Part shown: positions 12,701 to 27,700 of the stretch, one piece after another | Layout of the letters: each line of letters starts with the position of its first letter | Numbering within the stretch: position 1 is the stretch's first letter | Source of the DNA: Sitta carolinensis | Lineage: Eukaryota > Chordata > Aves > Passeriformes > Sittidae | Length of the DNA: 64,000 nt | Reading direction: 5' to 3' | Assembly (NCBI GenBank): GCA_032173965.1 | Contig: CM063289.1 | Span: 25,693,690 to 25,757,689, forward strand | Translations under genes and position numbers: made by a program | Notes under the pieces: model-generated | The model's input: only the letters and a program-made list of their open reading frames with translations | The model's database searches: none | What the model was told of the DNA's origin: nothing

Positions 12701-15700
12701 AAAGAGTGCTCAGGATTCTCATGAAAACATAAATCCTCTACAGTGCTTATATCCTCTTCTAACTCTTACTGGTATAAAAATAAAGCCTCTCTTAGTTAAG
12801 CCAAATTGATTTCCTGGGTACCTGCTATTAAATTGGATGCAATCCTGAATATTCAGTGGTAAAATGTTCTGATTTCTCCTTCCAGTAAACTTCAGAAATG
12901 TACAAATTTATTTGTCATGGGTCAAGGTGTGATTCGATCCTGTCTGCCTTCACTGAATTGGTTTTTTTGGGGCTTTTGAGCTGAATAAGTTTAAGATGCC
13001 ACGCTGTCTTGTTAGACTTGAGAAAAAACAATAATGTATGTGAGCCCTTTGCCTGCTGGTGCCCAAATCTGTAGTCAGCCTGATATAAAACAGGAGGGGG
13101 AGCCCAGTTTGGCTGGGACTTTGTTTGTTTTATTTCATAAGCCAAATTTTATTTCCCTTGGTGACAAATGCAGGTGGTGAAAAATTGCATGATTTCAGTC
13201 ACAGCAGAATCTCCCCTTCTCAATCAAAGGTAACAGATGCCATGGAAATATTAACTGATAATGTCAACAGTGTCCTCCTGGCCCTCAGAAGGAGTTTTGT
13301 AAATGTTTGTCCTCAAATTAAGGGCATTTTCTATTTTCCTAGTCAGGTGATTATGCTACAAAAGTAAACCTAGTCCTTTAAATCGAATGCTTTTCCAGTA
13401 AGTATGTCGCTTTTTGTCCTTTTGCATAAATCACTCAAAATCTGAATGACTTTTAAAAAATTCTATCTTGCCTTTCTTAATTTGTTAATTTGTTAACTCA
13501 TAAAAAGCTACTAAAATGTCACTCTTATTTTTAGGGACAAACTATAAAGTTAATTTCAATAGTTCCCACAGAAAGAAGAAGGCATTTGTTTTACTGCTAT
13601 TGAGATGCCCCAAAGCCACATTCCTACAAAAGCCCTACCAGGTCTTGTATGAGCTGGGAATATTTCTTCTGGCCCTGCAGAATTTTCTGAACAATCCTCA
13701 GTGCAGTAATTTCTTTTCCATGTGTTTTGGTTCTCTAGCTGTAAGAAAGGAAAATGGTCCTTGCATACCTCACAGAAGTATTGCACATCATGAAAATGAA
13801 TCTATAAAAACTCATAAAGCTCACAACATGATCCTTAGCCTGAGGATTTTATTGAGCTTTAAATGGAAGAAAATATACTTTCATAGGCCTTGCAGTGCTT
13901 GCAGCAGACAAGCCTTGAATAAAATGAGATTTGTCCATCTGTCTCAATGCAGCAATAAAGAGAGAAGCATCTTCAGAACAGCCTCTCCTGCACAGCCTCA
14001 GTCACAGCTGCCTCCCAGGCTTGTCCTTAGATCCCATGGAGAGGGGGAGGTTCTGCAAGGGGAGATTCCTGCACAGCAGCCACCTGGCTAAATGGGCATC
14101 TTCCACAGGCAGCAGAACTCTTGTCCCCAGTCTCCTGGGGTTCTCTTTACAAAGGAAATCTTTCAAGTGCAGCTGTTTAAAGTGGGGGGGGAAAAATTTT
14201 AAAAAAAAGTCTAGGCTGTGGATGCAAATTTTGAAGCATGAAATTCAGAATGTTGATGAGATTATGTATTTCCTGGCTGATGTGTGGTTTAGAGCCATTT
14301 CAGAATTTTTCACCACAGAGTCACTGTTATCTCCTCACCAAATCATTGTTGTTTGGGGTTTTTTGGTTTGTTTAGGTTGGGTTTTTTACATAATGGACAA
14401 ATATACATAGGAAACGCCATCTACAAAATAATGCAAAATAATAATAATGTGGTTATTGATAAGTGTTGCAAGTTTTTAGGATAACCACGAGGGTCTGCAC
14501 TAGTTTTTGGTTTATTTTTTTTGCTGATTCAGTATATTCTTTAACTTCTAATTAAAACCACTTCTAAAGCAAAAATCTCACACAAAAATTCAAGAATTTC
14601 AATTTCTAGCAACATCTTTCCTGCCAAAAATTCTAGACTTGACAACGTCATATATAACATCACAAGAAACAATAATGTTTTTCATCATTTCAAAGTGGCT
14701 TCAAAACTGAAATCAATGAGGGTGAATACATGTACCCTCATGCCAAGATTCATGCTTTTAAAATAAACCCCACCATAATGTCACACATATCATCTCTCCA
14801 CTTGTACATTTAGCATTCTTCATTTGCAGAATACCAGATGTTTCCTGTGTAAACTTCTGGGCACATATGCAATTGATAAATGGAGAGGAAATTAATGAAT
14901 TGAGAAGATAAGCCAATCTGGGCCGAAAAAGATAGTTTCCAGCTGTGAATGGAAGTGATTTATCATTGAGCTAAAGGATCAGCTTTTCTACCTCAAACCA
15001 GCAGATACATCATTACATTTAATCCAGACTTCCACACAGATATTTAAGAGCCTTGCAACTGACTGCAGCAGAGCCAGAATTTCACCCATAGTGTTTGCCT
15101 AGGCTGAAAGCCCATTCCCCACAGTTCTGTTGTTATTATTTATTTATTTAGTGCGTGTGGTTATTTCTACAGCAGAGGAATAAAAACCATCCATTTGTGC
15201 TCTCAGGACAGAAAGATTGCAGCTGTGGCTGCTGCTTAGCACAGCAAAAGGAGACTGAGCTTTATTTTCTTTTTAACCTTTGGTAATGAGAGGGGCTTGT
15301 TGACCTTGTCATTGTTGACACCTGCCCAAAGCATTGAAGAATTGAAGGTTTTGCAGACTAGAAGCACGTGGCTGCTTGAAAACTTAATACCTGAAATGTG
15401 CACACAAGCTATTATGATTTGCTTGGGTAAATGTTTGTAGGAAGTGAAATTATAGGAGATACTTGCAAATGTTTAGATCAGGACATATTTTTTGACCTGC
15501 AGTGAGGCTCAGTGGAATAAAGTGTTCCCAAACTCCCAACACCCCTGGTGAACAGGGAGCAGCCAGGCAGAGGTGAAGAGATGAGATTGTATCTTGGGTC
15601 TTGGTCTTTTTTTGCAAATACGATAGTATAGAAAATTTTGATTTTGAAAAGCCAGATTACTTTCCATCTAACTCATCTCCATGACAAGCTTACCCTAAGC

Positions 15701-18700
15701 CTCTAAAGGCAGCTGGGCTGGTGTGAGAAAGGGAATGAGACCCTGTGGTGAGGGAGACCCTTCCCAGGCAGAGCTGTAAGGTCCATTTGGATGCATCTCT
15801 GCACCGTGTGCCCCACTGTGCCTGTCATTGTCCCAGACCGAGGCCTTAGAAACTGCTCAGCACACTAGAAATGCTTCCAGACACTGCCACCATGAAGACA
15901 ATCATGAAGGTCACGTTTTTCTTAGATTCTCTTTTACTGATGATGCTCTGTCATACTGAGGGATTCGAAGCTGCTGTAACTTGCTCTTGGCGTAGGAATT
16001 GCAGTCCTTTGTGCAGCAGAAACAATAATGTGACGTAACCGGTGTCACAAACAGCTGTGGGAATTCCACTGCACATCCATTCATCATGGCAAAGGCACTG
16101 GGGAGTATCTTCCCATATGGGTATCTTCCCAGTGCAGATGAAAATGGTGCTTTTGTGAAAAGCTACAAAAGAGATTGTTCTTTGCTGCTGCTCCATGACT
16201 AAAATAATTTGGCCCACTTTCACAAAGACATTAATAAAATACAGGTGGCCTGGATAAATGTGACTTGGAGGAGAAAAAAAGGGTCTTTTGTAAGCTTTTC
16301 CTACCAGTTCCTTCTGATTTGAAGTCCAAGTAAGTTTAATTAAAGTACTTTGTGTGCTGACATGCTGTCAGGGTTAGGAATTTGGGTTTTTGAAAGACAA
16401 ACTGTGCACCATTTTTAATTTCAGTGAGTTGAACTCCAAAGAGAATTCTCTGTCGTACAGGTACACACTTGGCCTGAAAGCCCTTGACTGATGTAGTGTG
16501 AGATCAGCAACTTGAGGAACTACCAAACAAAGGCAAAACTTGGTCTTTCTGCATGAGCAAAATAAATCCGAGGCACAGAATACATTCAGTCGACAAACTA
16601 ATCCCACTAGCACTTGAAATACTGGGACAAAAAGGGATTTCAGGCAAGGCCATCAAATCCCAGCAGTGCCCTAATGCTACTCTAAAAGAACAACTGTGTC
16701 TTTTGCTAAACAAAATAAAACAATAAGAAAAAGCCCCAGAGCAGAATAAAAAAATCCACAACAGTGGTATTTCTAATTATGTCCTTTATCTGCAAATTGG
16801 TATGAACTATCGTAACAGCACTTCTAAGAATTATTTTCTGAAAAATGTGTTTCACCCCTGTATTTAAGGTTTTGCCTATTTCAACTGTCTACTCTTATTT
16901 AAATGAACATTACATTTTAATACTCCCTTGACCCTAATAATGGATTTGATGGTCCACAGGCTCTATGGAGTCCTGGGGGTTATAAAAGACCTGCTCCATT
17001 GTTGGTGGTTGCTGGCCATTCATTTAAATTTTACAAGAAACAGCTGGTATAAACATCTGATAACTTGAAAATTATCTTCTGAAATTTACTTTTTTTCTCA
17101 GTCTCAAGAAAATATTTATCCTTAGATTCAGAACTTAGGCTCAGGCCCCAGTTCCTCCTGCAGTTCTATACAAACTGCTGCCTTCAGAAAGAAAGAATGG
17201 ATGTTGTTACCGGATTAAGTCCAGCAGTGCATCCGCAGAGCTCATGATGGGCTTTCCACCCTCCTCAGTGCTCTCCTTCTGTGCTGCTCCACCAGGGTGG
17301 ATAATGGAGACCATAATTATCCCCACAACCACAGCCACAAAGGTTGTCCACAGGTAGTAAGTGACAGTGATGATTCCCAAGCGACTGGAAGTCTTGGCAT
17401 CCAGGGCTGCGAGCCCAGACATCAAGCTGCGGGAAGAAAACACAGCACAAATTGTATCTTTTGCCTTACATTAATGCAGCTGAAAGCCTAATTTCTGAAT
17501 TATTCTGGCCTGCCTGCCCCTCTTGCAGATGGTTCTACATTTCAGTGTTTTAATAAGTTTGCCAGTAACATTAAAGCTGTAGACTCTATGTGTCTGAATG
17601 GGCGTTTCCCAATTGCCAGGTCAGATCCTGGGTACTGGAAGGAACTTGCAAGCTCAGGCTGCACATGTGGGGATTGAATCCTATTGATATTCCTTGAAAT
17701 TCCAGGGACAGTTTTACACAAGTTACACATGTGATGGCTCAGTTCTCAGGGGCAGTGGCAATAGTTATTAAAACTCTGTGTGTCATACTCTACACCTAAC
17801 TTTACAGAATAAAAGAATAATTCAGGTTTGAATGTACCTCTGAAGAAAATCTAATCAACCCACTCACCCCTTCCTGTCTGAAGTAGGGACAGAGTTTTGA
17901 AATTAAAAATACTAAGGGGCAATTTTTTCATATTGTCCATTCTTTACTTAAAGGAATTTTTTTTTTCTTTCTTAATCAATTCAAAGCACAATGTAATTTT
18001 GATTACCAGGGGGCACATTGGGAGCAGACTGTAATTCAGTGTGTCTCCAGTCTAAATGAGGACAGTGGATTGGATTCAGAGGAAACACCTCCATGGGAAG
18101 TGTGGCTGCCCAGTTGGGAGCAAAGAACATGCTGTGATCACTTCAGCCTTTTCATAGAACCAGAGAATAACAGAGTCATACAATCATAGAATATGCTGAG
18201 TAGGAAGGGACCCATCAGATCTTTCCTCTTCAGCTCCCTGCCCAGCATTGGCAGAGCGTCACCAGTGACTCTCCTCCTGCTTGAACAGTTTGCCTGTGCC
18301 CTGCCATACAATTCTCTATCATGAGATTTAGCTCCCACTGACCCTCTTGGAAGGCAAATTAGACAGGGCACTCTTTGGCCCCTGTGGTTTCTTTAGGCTT
18401 CTCTGACACAGACCCTGATGCAGTTTCCAAGTGACCTGCGTCTGGACTTTGATTTTCCCCAAACATTTGGGGCTTCAAATTGAGATTTAGCTTTGGATAA
18501 TTCTCTGTGAACTCCCCAAAGCATACTTCTCAGGAAAAGTACAGGTGAAATAAAATACCACATTTACTACTTGGTGTGTCCAGTTTTCTCATCAAAACAG
18601 ACCTGTTTTTCAGGCCTGTTCTCATAAGTATTTACTAAGCTTCACCTCCTTGAACGAGATCTCCTTGACCCCACACTGCTGAGAGAGGTTGTCTAGAGCC

Positions 18701-21700
18701 AATGCTAAAGTGCAGCTTAACGTTTATAGTAGATTTAATGAAATCAAATGGGTGGATTTAGTGTTCAGGTTCCAGCTATCCACTAGATTAATTAAGAAAA
18801 TGTATTGCTTTTCTGCACTGCCAATCTCTCATCTAGCATGGGTTTTGTTAACACTGTAGGAGCAAGGGTGCACTGGATTTGGATAATTTAGAAAATAAGT
18901 ATCTCAGTAACTCTCACTCTAGTAACCATTGTTCTTTGCTTTTATTTATCATTTGATTTGATAAAAATCCCTCCTTTCTGTGTGTCTGCAAAGCACTGTG
19001 TGCAAATACAGAACTGCATATTGAAAATACAGTAGTAGGAATGCTGGTTTGTTCCTTGACGTCTCCCTTGGGTGAGTCCATGCAGAAGAGTGAATATTCT
19101 AAAACATTTTTTTTTAATAAAACAGTTTAGTTAAATATATTTATCTCAAATTAATGTGATAGTTTTCTGTTAAACCCTGTGTTGATATTGGATTTTTAAA
19201 CTGAACTTCTGTCTCAGGCTGAGGTTCCATAGGCCATTGAGCCAGTTTGACAGCTCATTGCTGCACAGAGTAGCTATATTGTGGTGGAGTACAGCACTTT
19301 TCTACCCCCACATTCCCAGAGGGAAAAAAAAAGAAAAATGAAAATCAGGTTGATTTTTAACCAGTTGGATATTTTTCATGGTAACAGTTTTCATGGTTCT
19401 TTATAGATACATTATGCAGGGCAGTGACACCAGTGGTGTGAAGGGCTGACTGTTGAGAAGCAGAGCTGTAACTTGTAGGGAGAGCAGTTCCTGGGAGAGG
19501 GCACTGCCAAGGACACAGACAGTTCACTCCCTTCCCTCCCTGGGGCCACTGTCACTGGGGGGAAGCCACACTGTTCTTGTTGTCCTTGATGCCTCTGGGC
19601 CATGTTGGTTCTACAGGGATGAACCCTGTCTTGATTGCTCACCTGAGAAGTATTTCCAGAAGTACTTAGGGACAAAAATCCTAATTAAATATGTCCAGTG
19701 GTTCAGGTGAGTTTAGGGTTGTTACCTCAGCCTCAAGATACAGGGCCTTAGGATTTGGGAGGATGTCGTTCAGCTGGAATCTAATCTTACCTTGTCTTAT
19801 AGGTGACAAATCCTGAGGGGGATAATAATGAGATTGCTCTGTCTTGGGGATATTCATTAACAAGATCATCATCTGTAATGAGATTATCCTGCCACCAGAT
19901 AAAGTCACGCTCAGTTCATGCTGTGATGAGAAAGTCTTCAAAAGTAATTAACTATGGAGGTGCAGTGGGGTGACTGTGATGTGCCAGAAGCATGAGCAGA
20001 GGTCTGGGCTCAGACAAAGCCCTGTGTCCTCCAAGGCCTGCAGTGCTCAGGAAGGACCACTGCAAACAGTTCCCCAAAGGCTGAGGAGCAACAGTGGTTG
20101 TGGCATTTCAGGCTATAGCTCAGAATCATTTCATAAAGAAATGCCTGTAACTAGGATAAGGCAGTAATCACTCATTCACTATTTTTTGTTTGATGTCATG
20201 TGTTTGGTATCAGAAGGAACAGGGCAAAAGACACAAAGGGTAAGAGATGTAGTGGTTATCACAGTTATTGTGCAAAGCAAGTAATACACAGGCACATCAC
20301 AGGAGCTGGTTACTGTTGATCTCTAGGGTTCTGACTCACACAGTGGAGCCAAAGGATTAGGGGAGAAAGTACTCTTCTTACTCCCTGGGGAACAGGGGGG
20401 CCAGGAGGAATAAGCTTCCAGCTAGTTTCAGCTAAGATCACTGTATCGTGCTCAGGTCCTCCCTCTAAGTCTAATTTTTATCAGACACTCTTGGCTACTT
20501 AAAAACTTCCTGAAGAGTTTCACAAGATTCTTCTAAACCAGAACAAAGCTATTCTCATGGCTTCCACTGCTAGACTCTCATGAAGCATACTGGAATGGAA
20601 AACAGTGTGCCTTTAATTCTTGTCAAACCTCAGAATGTGGTTGGCCTCAAAAGAACAGGGCAAATATTTGATCATAGGTTGAAATCATTTGAGATGCTGT
20701 GTAGTTAAATAGCTTCCACACATATGATTCATGTGTAGCTTCCATAGCATGTTCTAATGATTGCCAAATGGACAAAACAGGATTAAGACAATAATAAACA
20801 ATCTGCAGCTTTTCTAAGTAATTACTGTACAGCTCACGCCTTTAATCATTCTGGGGGAAAAAAAGCCACAAAATTGTAATTTGATGTTCAGAGACCATTT
20901 CTTAGCTTGTATAGAAAAAAACCTGTCGAGTATAAAGGGAAGGCGAAGACATCTTCAATTCTGGGAATTATATGTAACTAATTAAAAAGGTAAAGTCAGT
21001 TTCTACATTGTTTAAAGTATTTGTAATTGTACAAACCAAAGAATTAAGTACTAAGTTTTGTGTCTGCTTTGATGGAAATCCGTGTAAAACCTCTAAAACT
21101 AAAATAGAATTTTTGACGTAAAGAAGAAGGGAATTCTTTCCAATATCTTGGAAATCTAATTAGTCCCATGCAAACAAGTAGCTAAACCCTTTTGAGCACC
21201 TCTAGGCTTGTTCTGGCTGTCACAGATAAGCATCAGGTATTTTATTTACAAATAAAAATAGAACTTTCTTTCTTCTCTGCAATTCTCTCGGTTTTTCTCT
21301 TGCTCTCTGATGAAAGCACATTTTTGTCCTGTCTCGAGATCAAACCCTATATCCCCAGAAATGGAAAATACAAGAAGCTGCTGCTGAGACCCCATTCTGC
21401 ATGTTTATTTTGTCTTCCTCTCCACCAGAAGCCATCTGGATGTTGCTTTGAAATAGATGGATTATGGATAAAGTTATCAGAAGGGATTAGTGTGATTAGA
21501 AAGACATTAATCCTGTCAAGAAGTAATGGTCAAGTATTAACCACCAACAGTTGTTCCTAGAATGATGTTTGTTTTCATTCATCCCGTTCCCTCCCTCCCA
21601 TTCTCATTTTGTAATTGCATGCCGTGGAAAAGATCTTCCTGAGAAGTTCTCCCCGCGAGGCTGGGAAGTGCCTCCAGCAGCCACATTAGAGATGATTGTA

Positions 21701-24700
21701 CTACAGCTGAGCAGCATGAAAGGGAAGTGCTGGCCTCACTAATGCTGCTTGATCATGCAGGCAGGCTGGCGCTCACCTTTTCATCAAGGTCAGTGCCTGC
21801 ACGTCTCAACATGATAATAATGTGCATTTCCACAGCACGAGCCATTTAATCATCTCAAAAGGCTTCACCAGTGGAACCTCCTCTAGTGCAGGAAGGCAGT
21901 ATCTCCATTTTATAGACACAGAAACAGAGAAATTAAGGCACTTCTTACAGTGAAAAAACCAATCTGCCTGAGGTGGTCTCCGTATTGCAGTGAACCATCA
22001 CACTTTTCCTCATCTGTGCCCAGCTATCTGTACTTTCAGAAGAGGCTGCTTCACCTCCATGGGGGCACCATTTTCAGATTAATGTGTGCAACAGAGAAAA
22101 TAAAACTCTCTGCAGTAGTGAAAGAAAGAGACAGGAAACTTTCTCTGGCTCTTTCTGTAGTTTAATGCTTGATTTGCTCTTAGTCTCTAATATAGTTATT
22201 TCAGCAGTGAGAAAAAGCAACCAGAATTGCTTTTTCTTTTCAGGATATCCTTTTGCTTTCTTCTAATATGAAAAACACCTACAGGGCAAGCCCCTGCCAT
22301 GGCTGCAGTAGAGAAAGGGCAGTGGCTGTGGTGGGAAGATCACAGCCCAGCCCTGTGCACTTCCCCCTGCCCCATGGTCTGCCCTTCCTGGCAGAGGTGT
22401 CACAGGAGTTGTGCACACTGCTGGTGTGCTGCAGCCTTCTGAACACAACTAAGAACTATCTCAGACACTGTGGCCAGTGAAATGAGCTCCAATGTCTTGT
22501 ATTATTCAGAATTTCATAGTATGACAGCCTGATTTTCAAAGAAGTTAACAAGTCTAGAATCTTCCTCAAGGTCCAAGGGGCTACTAAAGCTCATCTTCTG
22601 TGCAGATCCAGTAATAGCAAACAGCTTTAAAAAAAGTTAAGAAATCTTCATATAAATGAAATTGCGTCTAAGCTCAAAAAATCCCCAAATGCAGAGAGTG
22701 GTTGCTGTACTTCAAACAGGACTGCTGCAGCAGTTTCTGTGTGGTTGGATTACCAGCTGTAAATAGCACTCAAAATGTGAATTCACTTTTCAGAGCCCCA
22801 GTATGTAGCTATTTTACTAAACACAGTGGATGCCCAAGGTTGTCAGGCATGATGGAAAATCTGGCTCTTGATCTTCAAGCAACAACAGCCACAAAAACTT
22901 GTCAGAAGATCAATACACTGTTTGCAGGGATTAATTTTACAGCTAGGGTGCTAAGAAAGAAACCAGTCTACATTCCTAATGCATCATAACATGCATAATT
23001 TTGTGTCTTAAATTGCTTTATAAAATAGTAAGGTTTTTGTTTTTTTTCCCAAAATGTTGATATCTCCTTTATCATCTAACACTTGTAACTCTTAATGACA
23101 AATTGACATCCCCAGCAAAATTCCTGCCAGGAATCCACATGATGCATTTTATTTTCTCTTTCTTGTGCAATGGACTGATATAAACAAGGAGAACTTTGTA
23201 CAGCACACAGTGGCTGCTCTGTCACCTGCATATGTGAGGTTACTGTGATACATTTGTGAGTTCTGGAAGGGACAAACAGCAACCTTTGGTCACTGACTTT
23301 CAAAGGAGATTGCAGTGTAGCTCATGCAGAGTTCAGGTTGGCTTGTTGACTTCAGCTGTTCTAATAAAAAACTCAAACAAACGCATTTCCTAAATTCAAA
23401 GGTCAGGATGCAAACAAATCCAAATTATCTATTAAATATGGATGTGCAGCTTCACATGGAGAAAGGAGCCAAGAATCTTATTAATACTCGATTTTTTTTC
23501 TTCTGTCAGTTCCTTCGAGCGTTTTTAGATTAAGTAAAAAGCAAAAGGATTTAAAACACAGATTTGGATTATAAACAAATGTCAGATCTATTCAACTGGT
23601 TTTTGTCTAAGAAAACAGAGGGAATCCAGCCAGCCCCTCAAGCTCTACATGTCAGTCCCATTCCTTTGAGATACACTAAGTATTTTAGAGCTCTCAGAGG
23701 ACTACAGAAAAATTCTGTCAGGTCGCAAACAGTTCATGCCCCATTTGTAATCACTTCAGTGCTTTCCACACCCATTCACTCTGTGGCCACAGATTCCTCT
23801 TGCACATCACTAGATCCCTGCTGACACTCCCTAAATAATTTGTACTGAGTTGCTCCAATTTTGTCATTATGATGTGTAATTGCAACATGTCATTTTTCAC
23901 TGAAACAGTTGACTTCTTGGTTGCACAAACAAAAGAAAACACTAGAAAACCAACCATTAGACTTAATATTCCTAAACACAGCTAATAGCATTGAAGATGT
24001 TCCAGATGATAATGTGGAGATACTTCTGAAAATGTCTCAGGCATGGAGGAAGGACAAAAATTTTCCTCTGTGAGCTGAAGCCATCTCAAATAATGACTTT
24101 TGGGGTAATCTGACACCAGTCCTGCAATATAATAGCAATATGGAGAATTGAAAATAATATAATGGTGTCAAGTGAGATTGCTTTCTGACTGGTTCTTCTT
24201 ACTCTTGGGTAATCCTTCTCTTTCAGTTTCATCCAAGTAGTTTTGCTTTTGACTCTTAAAGTAAATTATTTATTCCCTCTAGTCATCTCCTTAAAACTCA
24301 CTTCTCTACACTGACTTTCTCCACAATAAAGAGTTGAGATGATGCATCCTAGGAAAGAGCTAACAGCTTGTTCTCTCTGGGGTGAAATGTACTCTTATTA
24401 TTGTTTACATTACAGTAATACACGTGACAGGTAGTGCAGAAATGGGCCTCTCTACGCACTTTATGTTATCTTTCAGGTCCCCAGAGATTTCCCCATACTA
24501 ACCCCACAGAAGGTTTACCCTCTCCTCCTGGGGAAGGCCTCTTCCTCAGTGCCAATATTTTTCTATTGCAGGTGAAATAGATGGAAAAGAGCAGAGTCCA
24601 GTAATGTGAAGATAAAAAGCCCTGTGTTCCCAAAACAATTTCATTCCATGGAAAATACTTCTGCCTTGGTACTTTATGAAACATTTTTCTGAGCAGGCTC

Positions 24701-27700
24701 TTCAGAGACCCAGAGGCAGCACTTTGCAGCTGCTCCTCAGCACCTCACTAGATAACACATCACATAAACTTGATTGCACTTGATTACAGAACCATAGAAT
24801 TGTTTAGATTGAAAATTACCTCTAAGATCATCAAGCCCAACTGCTTCTTCCCCCAGCACTGCCACATCCCATGAAACAATGTCCCCAAGTGCCACATCTA
24901 CTTGTCTTTTAAATACACCCCAGTCTGGCAGCGACACAAGGATAAGAGGAGAGCAGCTGGGATTTAGGGGAATAATTTATCACATACATAGCAGAAAAGA
25001 CCAGGCTCAAACTGTCCACAGCCTTCTGCCATCCACCCTTTCCCTTTTGGTCTTCAGGTAAATTACATTCAAGACAACATGGAAAATACTTCTTAGTACC
25101 AGGGGTGTATGAGAAGAAACAGTACTGCACAAATTCTCATTCATGTAAAACCAGTATTATTGAGTGAATTAATTTTTGCTATCCTCTTTGTTTAAATATA
25201 ACCATAAACAGAAAAAAAATCATAGCCTATTAGACATCTGGATATTATACTGATATTATCAGACAGTGGTTTATAATCCTGGTAAAAGGTTTAGATTGTC
25301 AATTGCTATACAGGTCAGTGGAGAGTTTGGGTCAAACTTTTCATCCTTAACAAATGGTGATCTTAAGCAGCAAAACAAACAATCTCCAGTGCATGGTTTA
25401 TTGCCAGTTTCATCTGCAGCTCTGAGCAAACAACAGTGCCCAACACAACCTACCCAGGCCAATGGTCAATTTGATATGGCCCTGTAGAGCTGAACAACGA
25501 CAGAATTCCATTAAAACACAATGAGCAGTATTTGTCGTTGGTGTGATGTTCAAATGCCAGCCTGTTCCCCAGTCAGTTTCTAATTAAATACTAGGCTTTA
25601 AGAGCATGAGTAAGAATCACCAACTCGGGAATGTGAGCAGAAGGATGAAGGATTACCAGAACTGATGGCATTATGGGCAGGAATCCCTTTAAAGAAAGAC
25701 AGTACTATATTTAGAATATTGTATTTAATTCATCGACAAAACCACGGTAGTAACAAATATTTATTTCTACCCCCAAAATGGGCCATCAAATAAATATAAA
25801 ATTTTATTAGCATGCACTTGTTTATACCAGGTGCAGCATACTCAGAGGAACAAGCTCTATAATTTAAAAAATACAGGTCAAATCAGTTCTTTTATTTTGA
25901 CTATAAAGGGAATAATATTTCTGTAACAGGATCTTCTCATGCAAAAGGATCATATCTCTGCTACTCCATATTTCTTAAACATCTGGAAAATGGTTGATGG
26001 TATATAAATACAAAATGTAATAATCTAAAGTTTAAAAAACTAAACTGCTTTTTCCAAAGGGAATATTTGCCGGGGTAACCAGCCTGTTGCAACAGTTAAC
26101 AGTTTGAGTCTGCCCTGACAATTCTTTCCACAAACACTCTCACTGCTTACTGCCAAACACAGTCTTAGAAAACTTGGCCCTGTATTTCTTTTCAGGTAAA
26201 AGCTGAATCATATAAACAAGGAGGGTGCTGGAATAAAGGATGCACCTTTCCATTATATATGTAGGTAGACATATAGGACAAAGAGAACTCAGTTTGTTCA
26301 GGTGGTGCAAACCTGTGTAACTCTGGCTTTAGCCTGCTTTTCGGAACAGCCAAGGCTTGTGCAGTCCAACACTGTACGAGAGCCCTTACAAATAACGTGT
26401 TCACTCACAGCCAGTCATGTTCCTGAAAGATCTGTGAAAATTTACATATAGAGGAGAGAAATATGTGTGGGCTTCTAGAATTAACTTGAAAAAGAACAGA
26501 GCCTGCAAGCCCTGCCTCTTCTCCAGCCTTCCTCACAGGTGTGCAGCACACACATTTTGCAACTCGTCTTAAGTGTATGAGGTGGCTCTGCCTGGCCGCA
26601 GCAGTGCAGTGCTGGGAGCCAGATCCCCTCCCCTGCAGGCTCACCGGCACCTCTGCGTTTTGAACAGAAAGGGAGAGTTGCATTTCTCTTCTGTGGAGAA
26701 TGCCAGTGTGAGTTCTCTGTCTACTGGAAGGAATCCATGCCAAACAGCAGCATTAGAAATGCCTCAACAGTGGCAAATTATTCAGTATTATTCCAGTACA
26801 ATATTATTCTTCAAAACTTGGAAGTTGTGAGAGATCAAGTTTCAGTACTGGCCTCCACAAAAAGTTTAAGTCAAAGCAGTCATGCTTACTGAAAATCAAG
26901 TTTCTGGCCCACTGGGAACTGATCAGTACAAAGATGGTAACATAAGCTGAAGATGATGGGGCAGGGAATGGGCACAAGGACAAAAATGCTCTGAAGGAAG
27001 GTGACAGTGTGTGAATTGTGGCACAGTGCCTGCCAGCATGGCTGGCCCGTGCTGGAGCTGGCACAGACAGGAGCAGCTCAGAGGCTTGATGTTGTCTCTA
27101 GCAAATGTGAGAAGATATTAAGGGGAAAGTTGAGTCTTTGTTCCTTTCCCCGTCTTTTGTATCATGCAGAGCACAAAGACATTGACATCAGATTTGATTA
27201 TTTGAAACATTAAAGAAGTTGAGAAACTCGAGAGATGCACAAGTATCTCTGCCAATCAACTTGTCCTGGGAACAGGTGGAGGAATCCTGTATGTGTGTGT
27301 CTGTCTGTGAAAGTTTATAACTTTCTTTCACCACAGTGAAAGAAAGTGGAAGGTTTATTATTTTCTGGATAGGGAGTGGTACCGGGAAACCCCCGGGATG
27401 CAAGAACACGGGCAGTGCCACCGGCAGTTGCCGGGATGCAGGGTTTCCCGGCGGTGGCCCCGGCAGTTGCCGGGATGCAGGGTTTCCTGACAGTGCCACC
27501 GGCAGTTGCCGGGATGCAGGGTTTCCTGACAGTGCCACCGGCAGTTGCCGGGATGCAGGGTTTCCCGCGGTGGCCCCGGCAGTTGCCGGGATGCAGGGTT
27601 TCCTGACAGTGCCACCGGCAGTTGCCGGGATGCAGGGTTTCCCGCGGTGGCCCCGGCAGTTGCCGGGATACAGGGTTTCCTGACAGTGCCACCGGCAGTT

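Noticed and set aside
13516..14091. 191-codon plus-strand ORF in SLC1A7 intron 3
   Set aside because: No recognisable domain, no codon or composition pattern of a real protein, and no flanking gene structure.
15951..16223. Possible Kazal-type inhibitor remnant near 16 kb on either strand
   Set aside because: Cysteine spacing does not match the Kazal pattern on either strand and conserved residues are incomplete.
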